Shown one piece after another: positions 7,593 through 17,678 of a DNA stretch of 64,000 nt. Within the stretch, counting starts at the first letter, position 1; each line of letters begins with the position of its first letter. The notes under the pieces are model-generated. The model was not told the origin of the DNA and did no database searches. It saw nothing but the letters and a program-made list of their open reading frames with translations. The DNA is taken from positions 806,001-870,000 of the forward strand of contig CAVTJP010000002.1 in NCBI GenBank assembly GCA_963735085.1, written 5' to 3'. A program made the position numbers and the translations under genes. Origin of the DNA: DATJGR01 sp963735085. Its GTDB lineage: Bacteria; Pseudomonadota; Gammaproteobacteria; Pseudomonadales; Azotimanducaceae.

Positions 7593-10196
7593 ATGACAAT
7601 GCCGTCGTCCCACACGCCCATGATGCAGCAATACCTCCGAATCAAATCGGAGCATCCGGACACGCTGCTGTTCTACCGCATGGGTGATTTCTACGAATTG
7701 TTCTATGACGATGCGCGCCGGGCGGCGAAGCTGCTCGATATCACGTTGACTGCGCGTGGTCAGTCTGCCGGACAACCGATTCCGATGTGTGGTGTGCCGT
7801 ATCACGCTGCAACCGGCTATCTGGCGCGCCTCGTGCGGTGCGGCGAATCAGTGGCGATCTGCGAACAGATAGGTGACCCGGCCACATCGAAGGGTCCAGT
7901 TGAGCGCAGGGTCGAACGCATCGTGACGCCCGGAACATTGACCGAAGAAGCATTGCTGGATGCCGCTGGTGAGAGCCGCCTGGCAGGCGTCTGTCGTGTC
8001 GGCCAGCGTTTTGGCGTCGCCTGGCTCGACCTGGCTGGCGGGCGCTTCAACGTCGCGGAGATCGATGGCGAAGGCGCACTGCGCGCCGAACTGGCGCGAT
8101 TGAAACCGAGCGAAATTCTGGTGCCGGACGACCCGCAACTCACCGCACTCTGCGCACCGTTCGCGTTCTGCCGCACGCGCGCCAGCCTCGAATTCGACGC
8201 TGACCTCGGGCGTGCCGCGCTGACCCGGCATTTCGGTACACGCGATCTGCGCGGGTTCGGTTGCGAAGCGTTGACGTTGGCGATAGGCGCGGCGGCCGCA
8301 GTGCTGAATTTCGCGAGGGCAACGCATTGCCAGTCACTCGCGTTCATCGACGGCCTCACCCACATGCCAGCCGAAGCGACCGTCGTGCTCGATGCCCAGA
8401 CCCGCCGCAATCTCGAGATCGATCAGGGTATCGACGGCAACCGGGCACATACGCTGTTTGCAGTGTTGAACTCTACGCGCACGCCGATGGGCGCGCGCTT
8501 GTTGCGCGATTGGTTGAATGCGCCGCGCCGGCAACGCGACGTCGTGCTGGCGCGGCAGGCAGCGGTCGCACTGTTGCTGGCAGAAAACGCGGACGAGCAA
8601 CTCGAACATCCACTGCATGCCGTCGGCGACCTCGAACGCGCGCTGACGCGCATCGCGCTGCGCAGTGCGGCCCCGCGCGACCTTGCACGATTGCGCGACG
8701 CGCTGACCGCGTTGCCGGACGTCCGCGCGGTGCTGACCAAACTCGACGATGCCCGATTGGTTACGCTCGCCGCGTCGATCGGCGACTTCACCGACATGGC
8801 TGAGTTGCTGCGCCGCGCGCTTGCCGACGAGTTGCCCACCACGTTGCGCGACGGCGGTGTGATCGCCGACGGCTACGATGCACAGCTCGACGCATTGCGC
8901 AGTGCAACCAGCAACGCCGGGCAATGGTTGATCGATCTGGAAGTTCGCGAGCGCGAGCGCACCGGCATCAGTTCGTTGAAGGTTGGCTACAACCGCGTCC
9001 ACGGCTACTACATCGAATCGAATCGCGCCGCGGCGGCCGCGGTACCGGCTGACTATGTGAGGCGCCAGACACTGAAGAACGCGGAGCGCTATATCACCCC
9101 GGAACTGAAGGCATTCGAAGACGACGCGTTGTCGGGGCAGTCTCGCGCGCTGGCGCTCGAACGCGCGATCTACGAAGCCCTGCTCAATGCGGTCAACGCC
9201 GATCTCTCTCCATTGCGCGCCTGCGCGGTGGCACTCGCCGAACTCGACGTACTTGCATCGATGGCGGAACGTGCGCGCCGCCTCAACCTCGTAGCACCCG
9301 CGCTCACCGAACAGCCGGGCTTTCACATCGAGGGTGGCCGGCATCTCGTCGTGGAGCAGGTCGGCAGCACACCGTTCATCGCTAACGACCTGCAGCTCGA
9401 CGACCAGCGCCGCATGCTGATCGTGACCGGCCCCAACATGGGCGGCAAGTCGACGTACATGCGACAGGCCGCACTGATCGTGCTGCTCGCCTATACCGGT
9501 AGCTTCGTGCCAGCGCGCGCCGCGCGCATTGGCCCGCTCGATCGAATCTTCACGCGCATCGGCGCAGCCGACGATCTCAGCGGCGGCCGTTCCACATTCA
9601 TGGTGGAAATGAGCGAAGCAGCCAACATACTCCACAACGCCACCGCCAACAGTCTGGTGCTGCTCGACGAGATCGGCCGCGGCACCAGCACGTACGACGG
9701 CCTCGCGCTCGCGTGGGCGTGTGCGTCGTATCTCGCCAAAGAACTGCGCGCGTTCACCCTGTTTGCCACACATTATTTCGAGTTGACGGCATTGGCCGAG
9801 CAACTTCCCGGCGTTGCCAACGTGCATCTCGCAGCAACCGAACATCACCGCCAGATCGTATTGCTGCACGCTGTACGTGACGGACCAGCCAGTCAGAGCT
9901 ACGGCATTCAGGTCGCACGTCTCGCGGGTGTGCCGGCCGCGGTGCTCGCAAGCGCGCGTCGCAAGCTGGAAGAGCTCGAAGCGGGCGCTGCCGGTTCCGA
10001 AAACGCAGCGCAAACAGATCTGTTCACCCAGCGCCCAACCCATCGCACGACAGCGGGTGCATCCCACAACCCAGCCCAACCGAACGATACCCTGCGAGGC
10101 AAGCTGGCGCTTCTGGACCCAGACGCACTGTCGCCACGTGACGCGCACGCAATCCTGGTTGAACTCGTTCAGCAGGCGCGGGATCCGTCGAGTTGA
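7593..10196 (+). CDS. mutS: DNA mismatch repair protein MutS
   Basis: An 867-residue mismatch sensor ATPase. The mismatch-contacting Phe-Tyr-Glu lies at residues 33-35 in MGDFYELF. The Walker A TGPNMGGKST is near 612-621 and the Walker B LVLLDEIGRGTST near 688-700, followed by the ATPase His in FATHYFELT. The start ATG at 7593 was chosen for normal length; a TTG at 7554 would add 13 residues and an ATG at 7599 would remove two. No clear ribosome binding site separates these. It is divergent from recA and upstream of fdxA, as in Pseudomonas. Confidence 0.96.
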   Translation: MTMPSSHTPMMQQYLRIKSEHPDTLLFYRMGDFYELFYDDARRAAKLLDITLTARGQSAGQPIPMCGVPYHAATGYLARLVRCGESVAICEQIGDPATSKGPVERRVERIVTPGTLTEEALLDAAGESRLAGVCRVGQRFGVAWLDLAGGRFNVAEIDGEGALRAELARLKPSEILVPDDPQLTALCAPFAFCRTRASLEFDADLGRAALTRHFGTRDLRGFGCEALTLAIGAAAAVLNFARATHCQSLAFIDGLTHMPAEATVVLDAQTRRNLEIDQGIDGNRAHTLFAVLNSTRTPMGARLLRDWLNAPRRQRDVVLARQAAVALLLAENADEQLEHPLHAVGDLERALTRIALRSAAPRDLARLRDALTALPDVRAVLTKLDDARLVTLAASIGDFTDMAELLRRALADELPTTLRDGGVIADGYDAQLDALRSATSNAGQWLIDLEVRERERTGISSLKVGYNRVHGYYIESNRAAAAAVPADYVRRQTLKNAERYITPELKAFEDDALSGQSRALALERAIYEALLNAVNADLSPLRACAVALAELDVLASMAERARRLNLVAPALTEQPGFHIEGGRHLVVEQVGSTPFIANDLQLDDQRRMLIVTGPNMGGKSTYMRQAALIVLLAYTGSFVPARAARIGPLDRIFTRIGAADDLSGGRSTFMVEMSEAANILHNATANSLVLLDEIGRGTSTYDGLALAWACASYLAKELRAFTLFATHYFELTALAEQLPGVANVHLAATEHHRQIVLLHAVRDGPASQSYGIQVARLAGVPAAVLASARRKLEELEAGAAGSENAAQTDLFTQRPTHRTTAGASHNPAQPNDTLRGKLALLDPDALSPRDAHAILVELVQQARDPSS

Positions 10197-10259
10197 ACCC
10201 TGTACAGCGACTGATTACTCGCTAAAATACCGCGCTTTTCTCAGTCAGGCGTTGTCCCG

Positions 10260-10583
10260 ATGACCTTTGTAGTCGGCGAAAATTGCATCAAATGCAAACT
10301 AACGGATTGTGTCGAAGTCTGTCCGGTCGATTGCTTCTACGAAGGGCCGAACATGCTGGTGATTCATCCTGATGAATGCATCGACTGTGCGCTGTGCGAG
10401 CCCGAGTGTCCGGTGAATGCCATTTTTTCGGAAGACGAGCTGCCAGCGGATCAGCAGGACTTCCTCGAACTGAACCAGGAACTCGCCGACGTCTGGCCGA
10501 ACATCACCGAGAAGAAGGACGCGCCGCCAGATTCCGACGAATGGGACGGCAAGCCGAACAAGCGGGAACTGCTCGAACGCTGA
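10260..10583 (+). CDS. fdxA: Seven-iron ferredoxin FdxA
   Basis: A 107-residue electron carrier with one [3Fe-4S] and one [4Fe-4S] cluster. By comparison with Azotobacter ferredoxin I, Cys9, Cys17 and Cys50 bind the 3Fe cluster and Cys21, Cys40, Cys43 and Cys46 the 4Fe cluster; Cys12 and Cys25 are extra. The C-terminal tail is charged and typical of the FdxA group. It begins 63 bases after mutS. In Pseudomonas fdxA sits between mutS and rpoS; here the far side carries a glycosyltransferase gene instead. Confidence 0.95.
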   Translation: MTFVVGENCIKCKLTDCVEVCPVDCFYEGPNMLVIHPDECIDCALCEPECPVNAIFSEDELPADQQDFLELNQELADVWPNITEKKDAPPDSDEWDGKPNKRELLER

Positions 10584-10763
10584 CGGGCCGCTGCAACGGC
10601 CACCATTTCCTCCTCGACGACTAAATTTCATCCAGCCGATCGCGACGGAGCTTGCGCGCGAACCCGCGACGCAAGCATGCAATCGTTTGTATGTCCGACT
10701 GTCCGACTCTGGTAGTTTCGCGATATCCTTCGCAACCCATTTAGTTGTTTAGGAAATATCTCG
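10584..10763. other. fdxA to glycosyltransferase gap with hairpins and GGA motifs
   Basis: A 180-base gap. GGCCG/CGGCC (10586-10601) just after the fdxA stop could be a weak terminator without a U run. A strong hairpin GCTTGCG...CGCAAGC with an inner CGCG/CGCG spans 10650-10676. On the minus strand the gap carries six GGA triplets, including a tandem TCGGACAG/TCGGACAT. This is the place where Pseudomonas encodes the CsrA-antagonist RNA RsmZ. The likeness is suggestive only. Confidence 0.3.
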
Positions 10764-11777
10764 ATGAATCCAACCGTCAGCGTGGTCATTACCGCCTACA
10801 ATCTGGGCTGGTGCATCGAAGACACGCTGAAGACGGTTTTCGACCAGACCTATCCGCACCTCGACATTATCGTCGTCGATGACGCCTCGACGGACGACAC
10901 CCAGGCGCGGCTGGCGCCGTACTTCGATCGCATCAATTACATCCGGCATGACACAAACCAAGGGCTGGCGTGCGGTGCGGAAGCCGGTCCCGCCCGCAAT
11001 ACTGGCGTGCGCGCCGCACGGGGCGACTATATCGCGATCCTCGACGGCGACGACTTCTGGGACCCTGACAAGATCAGCGCGCAAGTATCCGCCGCGCAAC
11101 GGTTCCCGGATGCCGGGCTCATCGTGACTGACGGCATATCGTTTGATGACAGCGACGGTACGATGCTCCGCGATACCCTGCTGCTCGATACGACGGATCG
11201 TTTCCTGCGCTCGTTGCCGGACGAAACGACGCATTGCGCAAATCTATACAGCCGTCTGCTGCACGGCTGCCTGTTCGACACGCCCTCCCAGGTCATGATC
11301 GCGCGTCGCGTGTTCGATACAGTCGGACTTTTTTCAAACTGCCGTTCGGAAGACTACGAGTTCTATCTTCGCGCCAGCACGCAATTCGATTTCGCAATCA
11401 TCAAACGGCGCCTCGTGCGCTATCGCATCCATCACAGCAATATTTCGGGCGCGGTCGACAAGCTCTTCTTTCGCTTCGTGCAGCCGAACATCGATATCTG
11501 GAAGCAACACCTGGCCGAGTGCCGCCGCGACGTCGTGACGATCGTCAACACCCGCATCCGGCGCGCGCTGCTGGAGGCGGTGGACCGCGCCGCCGCATTC
11601 GGTCACCGCGGCGAACGGCAATGGGCACGCACCTACATATGGGATCTGTTGCGCGCAAACCCCAATTCACCGGCAACTGCGTACGCCCTGTATCACCTGC
11701 TGCTGCTGACCCTTCCCGTGCCGGCAGCACCGATGCTGCAACCGATCACCAATCGCGCGAGGCGGTTTCTGCGCTAG
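10764..11777 (+). CDS. Family 2 glycosyltransferase (GT-A fold)
   Basis: A 337-residue protein with an N-terminal GT-A catalytic domain: VSVVITAYNLG at residues 5-15, the nucleotide-binding Asp pair IIVVDDASTDD (35-45) and the metal-binding DGDD (94-97). It has no transmembrane helix, so it is a soluble transferase, probably acting on a cell-surface glycan or lipid-linked sugar at the inner face of the membrane. Donor and acceptor cannot be told from sequence. AGGAAA nine bases upstream of the ATG is a good ribosome binding site. It stands alone between fdxA and pcm, where Pseudomonas-type genomes have rpoS and nlpD, and is probably an acquired or relocated gene. Confidence 0.85.
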   Translation: MNPTVSVVITAYNLGWCIEDTLKTVFDQTYPHLDIIVVDDASTDDTQARLAPYFDRINYIRHDTNQGLACGAEAGPARNTGVRAARGDYIAILDGDDFWDPDKISAQVSAAQRFPDAGLIVTDGISFDDSDGTMLRDTLLLDTTDRFLRSLPDETTHCANLYSRLLHGCLFDTPSQVMIARRVFDTVGLFSNCRSEDYEFYLRASTQFDFAIIKRRLVRYRIHHSNISGAVDKLFFRFVQPNIDIWKQHLAECRRDVVTIVNTRIRRALLEAVDRAAAFGHRGERQWARTYIWDLLRANPNSPATAYALYHLLLLTLPVPAAPMLQPITNRARRFLR

Positions 11778-11824
11778 TGAGGTTCGCGTATATTCCGGTG
11801 CGTTCAGCGTGTCTACGAGGTTTG

Positions 11825-12487
11825 CTAGCTGACGGTACCGCGCAATAGCGGGACGAAGCGGACGTATTCCAGGCGTTCTTCGCGGAGTCCCTGGTCGGTT
11901 CGATCGATGACTCTGAGTTCCTGGGTACGGTCGTCGCCAACCGGGATGACCATACGACCGCCAACGTCGAGTTGATCGAGCAACGCTTCCGGCACGTCGC
12001 GCGCCGCAGCGGTGACGATAATCCCACCATACGGGCCCCGGTCCGCCCAGCCCATATTGCCGTCGTCGTACTTCACGCGCACATTGCGCAGCTTGAGCGC
12101 ACGGAAGCGTTCGCGCGCGCGCTCGATCAGAGGCTGGATACGCTCGACCGTGAATACCTGCGCCACGAGCGCGGCGAGCACCGTGGTCTGATAGCCCGTG
12201 CCGGTACCGATTTCGAGTACGCGTTCGCGCGGTTGATTCACCAACGTCTGCGTCATCAGCGCCACGATGAATGGCTGCGAAATGGTCTGACCGTGACCGA
12301 TCGGCAACGCAGTGTCTTCATACGCGCGATGCGACAACGCTTCGTCAATGAAGATGTGGCGCGGCACTTCGCCCATGACGTCGAGCACGCGCTCATCGGT
12401 GATGCCGTGCTCTCGCAGTCTAGCCACCAGACGATCACGCGTGCGCTGCGACGTCATGCCAATGCCGCGCAGATCGAACTGGCTCAC
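11825..12487 (-). CDS. pcm: Protein-L-isoaspartate O-methyltransferase
   Basis: A 220-residue enzyme that methylates isoaspartyl residues with SAM so damaged proteins can be repaired. SAM motif I, RVLEIGTGTGYQT, is at residues 89-101. The family signature DTALPIGHGQTISQP is at about 58-72, and GGRMVIPVGD is near the C terminus. The first ATG overlaps the truD stop by four bases (ATGA), indicating coupling. Usually surE lies between truD and pcm; here it is absent. It converges on the glycosyltransferase gene with a 47-base gap that shows no clear terminator. Confidence 0.96.
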   Translation of the reverse strand: MSQFDLRGIGMTSQRTRDRLVARLREHGITDERVLDVMGEVPRHIFIDEALSHRAYEDTALPIGHGQTISQPFIVALMTQTLVNQPRERVLEIGTGTGYQTTVLAALVAQVFTVERIQPLIERARERFRALKLRNVRVKYDDGNMGWADRGPYGGIIVTAAARDVPEALLDQLDVGGRMVIPVGDDRTQELRVIDRTDQGLREERLEYVRFVPLLRGTVS

Positions 12488-13440
12488 GGTGAGCGCACCG
12501 CAGCATTCCGGAAGCTACCGAGTTCCCGAAGCAAAGTCGTCGCGTATTGCCCGGGCAGCAGGTCGAAGCGCAACTCCAGATCCGATCGCTCAAGCGACCA
12601 CTCGATGGCCCTTGGCTGCAGCACCAAACTCCGTCGTTCCTGCGAAAGACCCAAATGCTCCAACGGATCCAACCAGTCGCGATATACCGCTGTCGCATCG
12701 GACTCGAAGCCCTGCGCTACGCCGGTTACGCCGCTTCTGCCACGCCCCCATAGTGGCCCCGTCGGGCACGCTTCGACTGCGACATCACCATCGATCAACT
12801 GATTCCAGTTCTGCGCGGAAACACGCGCACCGAGCACCGCATTGAACAGCAGCGCTCGCGCCGTGGACAGATGCAAACCTTTGCGGAACGGCGAAACGCT
12901 CGGACGTGGACGCCTGCAGAGCCACTGTCGTGCGCGTTCCACGTTGGCGCCATCGTGGCCGAAACGCTGTTCGCCAAAATAATTCGGCGCACCGCGTCGG
13001 TTCAGCGCATCGAGACGTTCGGACACTGTGTCAACATCGCCGGACAAATCGCGTACGCGAATGCGGAATGTGTTGCCGGCGAGTTCGCCACGACGAAGCT
13101 TGCGCCGATGACGCGCCGTTTCGAGGATGCGCCAGTCGCTGCGCGGCGATTCGACGTGCGCGGCGCCACGCGGAGTGCGCACGCTGAACCATTGGCGCGC
13201 AACTGCATGGCGATCCTTCATGCCGGCGAATGACACATCTACGGGCGCAACGGTGAAGGCGCGCGCGAGGTCACGCATCACGTCATAGGTATTCACACCG
13301 CGTTTCTCGATGCGCACCAGCAGGTGCTCGCCGTCACCGCTCGGTTCGAACGCCGCGGATTCATCGACCAGAAAGTCGTCTACGCAACGACGAAGCTCAC
13401 CGGTTATCGGAAGCGGGCGATAGGCATACGGCAGTGCCAT
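12484..13440 (-). CDS. truD: tRNA pseudouridine-13 synthase TruD
   Basis: A 318-residue enzyme that makes pseudouridine 13 in tRNA-Glu. The catalytic Asp is Asp76 in FAGMKDRHAVARQ, matching the known Asp80 of Escherichia coli, and GxxNYFGEQRFG (APNYFGEQRFG) follows near 150. The ATG at 13440 is preferred because GAGG stands five bases upstream; a TTG at 13455 would add five residues and overlap ftsB. It follows ftsB by 11 bases. In most gammaproteobacteria ispD and ispF lie in exactly this junction, and both are missing here. Confidence 0.95.
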   Translation of the reverse strand: MALPYAYRPLPITGELRRCVDDFLVDESAAFEPSGDGEHLLVRIEKRGVNTYDVMRDLARAFTVAPVDVSFAGMKDRHAVARQWFSVRTPRGAAHVESPRSDWRILETARHRRKLRRGELAGNTFRIRVRDLSGDVDTVSERLDALNRRGAPNYFGEQRFGHDGANVERARQWLCRRPRPSVSPFRKGLHLSTARALLFNAVLGARVSAQNWNQLIDGDVAVEACPTGPLWGRGRSGVTGVAQGFESDATAVYRDWLDPLEHLGLSQERRSLVLQPRAIEWSLERSDLELRFDLLPGQYATTLLRELGSFRNAAVRSP

Positions 13441-13451
13441 CGGATCCTCGT

Positions 13452-13721
13452 TCAAGGCGCCACGAGATAGAACGTCTCGCCATCCTTGATCATGCCGAGT
13501 TCGCTGCGCGCGCGCGCTTCGACACCAGCGGACCCACTTTGCAGTGCTGCCACTTCAACCGCCAGTAACCGATTTCGCTCCTGCAGTTCCTGGGTACGAT
13601 GCGCCTGCTCGGAGACTCGCTGGCGCAAGTCATTACGCGCCAACATCCCCACGTCGCTGAACCACAGCCGCACCTGCATTCCAATCAGGATGACGACGCC
13701 GATCGCCATCAGGATTCGCAT
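13452..13721 (-). CDS. ftsB: Cell division protein FtsB
   Basis: An 89-residue bitopic inner-membrane protein of the FtsQBL divisome complex. A single membrane helix at residues 2-21 is followed by a coiled coil at about 28-65 and the typical ELGMIKDGETFYLV end. It starts eight bases after the eno stop. Gene order eno-ftsB is the usual one. Confidence 0.95.
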   Translation of the reverse strand: MRILMAIGVVILIGMQVRLWFSDVGMLARNDLRQRVSEQAHRTQELQERNRLLAVEVAALQSGSAGVEARARSELGMIKDGETFYLVAP

Positions 13722-13729
13722 CGTGATAG

Positions 13730-15013
13730 TCAGCTTCGCAACTCCGCGCGGCCACGATACACGGCCTTTTTGCCAAGTTGTTCCTCAATGCGCAGCAACC
13801 GGTTGTACTTGGCGACGCGATCGGATCGCGACAACGAACCGGTTTTGATCTGACCCGCGCCGGTCGCCACTGCGAGGTCCGCAATCGTCGTGTCTTCCGT
13901 TTCACCGGAACGATGCGAGATCACCGTTGCGTAGCCGGCCTGCTTGGCCATCCGAATCGCTGCCAGCGTCTCGGTGAGACTCCCGATCTGGTTGAACTTG
14001 ATCAGAATACCGTTGGCGACCTCAGCCTTGATCGCGTCGGCGAAGATGGCCGTGTTGGTAACGAACACATCGTCGCCAACCAACTGAATGCGCTCGCCGA
14101 TCGCGTCGGTCAACATCTTCCAACCCGGCCAGTCCGCCTCATCCATGCCGTCTTCGATCGACAATACCGGATAACGTTGCGTCAACCCGGCCAGATACGA
14201 CGAGAACTGCAGGCGACGGAAATGGCCCTCATTCTTGAGTACGTATTCCGAACCGTTGTAGAACTCGGAAGCCGCGCAGTCGAGCGCAAAAGTTACGTCT
14301 TCCCCGGGGCGATAGCCTGCAGCCACGACCGCTTCGGTGAGTACGTCGAGTGCAGCGGCGTTGGACGGCAGATCCGGCGCGAAACCACCTTCGTCGCCAA
14401 CCGACGTATTCAAACCACGATCTCGTAACACCGTCTTCAACGCGTGAAAAACTTCAACGCCACAGCGCAGCGCTTCACTGAAGCGATTCATCGACACCGG
14501 CTGGATCATGAACTCCTGAATATCCACATTGTTGTCTGCGTGCTCGCCACCGTTGATGATGTTCATCATCGGTACCGGCATACGCACCTCGGCATTGCCG
14601 AACAACGTGCCGATATGTTCATAGAGTGGTACACCGCGTGCGTTGGCTGCCGCCTTCGCCGCTGCGAGCGATACCGCGAGTATCGAATTGGCACCGAGGC
14701 GCGTCTTGTTCGCAGTACCGTCGAGATCGATCATCGTCCGGTCGAGTCTCTCCTGATCGACCGCATCGGCGCCCAGTAACGCCGGTGTGATGTCCTCGAT
14801 GATCGCATGCACGGCGCGCAGCACACCTTTGCCGCCATAACGGGCACGATCGTGGTCGCGCAATTCCAGTGCCTCACGCGTACCGGTCGACGCGCCGGAC
14901 GGAACGCATGCCGTGCCGATGGAACCGTCGTCGAGATGTACGTCCGCTTCCACAGTGGGGTTGCCACGCGAATCGAGTATTTCCCTCGCGAGGATGCGTT
15001 TGATTCTGCTCAC
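13730..15013 (-). CDS. eno: Enolase
   Basis: A 427-residue glycolytic enzyme converting 2-phosphoglycerate to phosphoenolpyruvate. The N terminus IKRILAREILDSRGNPTVE, the metal-ligand strand LSIEDGMDEADW near 288, and the signature LIKFNQIGSLTET near 338 are all present, as is the SHRSGETED loop. Its start overlaps the kdsA stop by four bases, and phosphoenolpyruvate is the KdsA substrate, so coupling of the two is sensible. It also serves in the RNA degradosome of many gammaproteobacteria, which is family knowledge and not visible here. Confidence 0.98.
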   Translation of the reverse strand: MSRIKRILAREILDSRGNPTVEADVHLDDGSIGTACVPSGASTGTREALELRDHDRARYGGKGVLRAVHAIIEDITPALLGADAVDQERLDRTMIDLDGTANKTRLGANSILAVSLAAAKAAANARGVPLYEHIGTLFGNAEVRMPVPMMNIINGGEHADNNVDIQEFMIQPVSMNRFSEALRCGVEVFHALKTVLRDRGLNTSVGDEGGFAPDLPSNAAALDVLTEAVVAAGYRPGEDVTFALDCAASEFYNGSEYVLKNEGHFRRLQFSSYLAGLTQRYPVLSIEDGMDEADWPGWKMLTDAIGERIQLVGDDVFVTNTAIFADAIKAEVANGILIKFNQIGSLTETLAAIRMAKQAGYATVISHRSGETEDTTIADLAVATGAGQIKTGSLSRSDRVAKYNRLLRIEEQLGKKAVYRGRAELRS

Positions 15014-15843
15014 AGGCAGTCCTCAATGAACCCGTTGGCTTTGACCACTTCATCGATCCGCACGAGCACGCGCAGTAGATCGAGCATACGATCGAGCGGC
15101 CATGAGTTGGGTCCATCCGACAGCGCCTTCGACGGATCCGGATGTGTTTCCATGAACACGCCCGCAACACCCGCCGCGACAGCCGCGCGCGCCAGCACCG
15201 GCACCATCTCGCGTTGGCCGCCCGAGACGTTGCCGAGACCGCCGGGCATTTGCACCGAGTGCGTCGCGTCGAAGACGACCGGACAGCCAGTCTCACGCAT
15301 GATTGCCAACGAACGCATGTCCGACACCAGATTGTTATAGCCGAAACTCGCGCCGCGCTCGCAGACCATGATCTGTTGGTTGCCGGTTGCACGCGCTTTA
15401 TTGACGACATTGATCATATCGTGGGGCGCCAGAAACTGACCTTTCTTGATGTTCACCGGCAAGCCCTGAGCGCACACGTTGTGGATGAAGTTCGTCTGCC
15501 GGCACAGGAATGCCGGCGTTTGCAGAACCGATACCACATCACCCACCGCGTCGAGGGGTGTGTCTTCGTGGACATCCGTCAATACCGGCACACCCACGTC
15601 GGTTTTGACCTTCTCCAGAATACGCAGCCCTTCTTCGAGCCCCGGGCCGCGATAGCTCTCATGCGAGGAACGATTGGCCTTGTCGAACGAGCTCTTGAAA
15701 ATGAACGGAATACCCAGGCTCGTGGTCATGTCACGCAGACGCTCTGCGGTATTCAATATGAGTGCTTCCGATTCGATCACGCACGGACCTGCGATCAGAA
15801 ACAGCGGGCGGTCGCGCCCGACATCGAAATCCAGTAACTGCAT
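15010..15843 (-). CDS. kdsA: 3-deoxy-8-phosphooctulonate synthase KdsA
   Basis: A 277-residue enzyme that joins phosphoenolpyruvate and arabinose 5-phosphate to give Kdo-8-phosphate for lipopolysaccharide. It shows LIAGPCVIES (residues 16-25), FKSSFDKANRSS (about 49-60) and FDATHSVQMPGG near 200. Start is ATG at 15843. Gene order pyrG-kdsA-eno is conserved. The 56-base gap from pyrG contains an imperfect tandem CATCTGACC repeat without known role. Confidence 0.97.
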   Translation of the reverse strand: MQLLDFDVGRDRPLFLIAGPCVIESEALILNTAERLRDMTTSLGIPFIFKSSFDKANRSSHESYRGPGLEEGLRILEKVKTDVGVPVLTDVHEDTPLDAVGDVVSVLQTPAFLCRQTNFIHNVCAQGLPVNIKKGQFLAPHDMINVVNKARATGNQQIMVCERGASFGYNNLVSDMRSLAIMRETGCPVVFDATHSVQMPGGLGNVSGGQREMVPVLARAAVAAGVAGVFMETHPDPSKALSDGPNSWPLDRMLDLLRVLVRIDEVVKANGFIEDCL

Positions 15844-15899
15844 GGTAGGGGTTTTTCCGCTTGTCCGATGATGGGTCAGATGGCTGGTCAGATGATAGA

Positions 15900-17564
<1,665 letters not shown>

Positions 17565-17571
17565 GAGTGCG

Positions 17572-17625
17572 CCATCTTGGTGTGAGCGCGCGCGACGTGA
17601 GTCATGGGTGAGGCGCGCAAGATGG
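17572..17625 (-). promoter_or_regulatory. Inverted repeat in the pyrG leader
   Basis: CCATCTTG (17572-17579) pairs with CAAGATGG (17618-17625), and inside it GCGCGC pairs with GCGCGC, with a short bulge. In the minus-strand RNA one arm lies 7-15 bases before the pyrG ATG, so the fold would cover the ribosome binding region. Whether it regulates translation is inference. Confidence 0.5.
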
Positions 17626-17631
17626 GAAGCC

Positions 17632-17660
17632 AGACTAGCAAAAGGGTCTGGGCAGCACAA
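17632..17660 (-). promoter_or_regulatory. Possible sigma-70 promoter of pyrG
   Basis: On the minus strand TTGTGC (17655-17660) and TAGTCT (17632-17637) are 17 bases apart, giving a predicted start near 17625, exactly where the leader hairpin begins. Match to consensus is moderate. Confidence 0.4.
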
Positions 17661-17678
17661 ACGAAACGCATCGCCGCG

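Noticed and set aside
8334..10148. Long minus-strand open frame (604 codons) opposite mutS
   Set aside because: It is antisense to well-conserved MutS; high GC leaves opposite frames open. No family-like sequence.
15844..15899. Tandem CATCTGACC-like repeats between kdsA and pyrG as a CRISPR or operator array
   Set aside because: Only two or three short imperfect copies with no spacer structure; could be chance or slippage.
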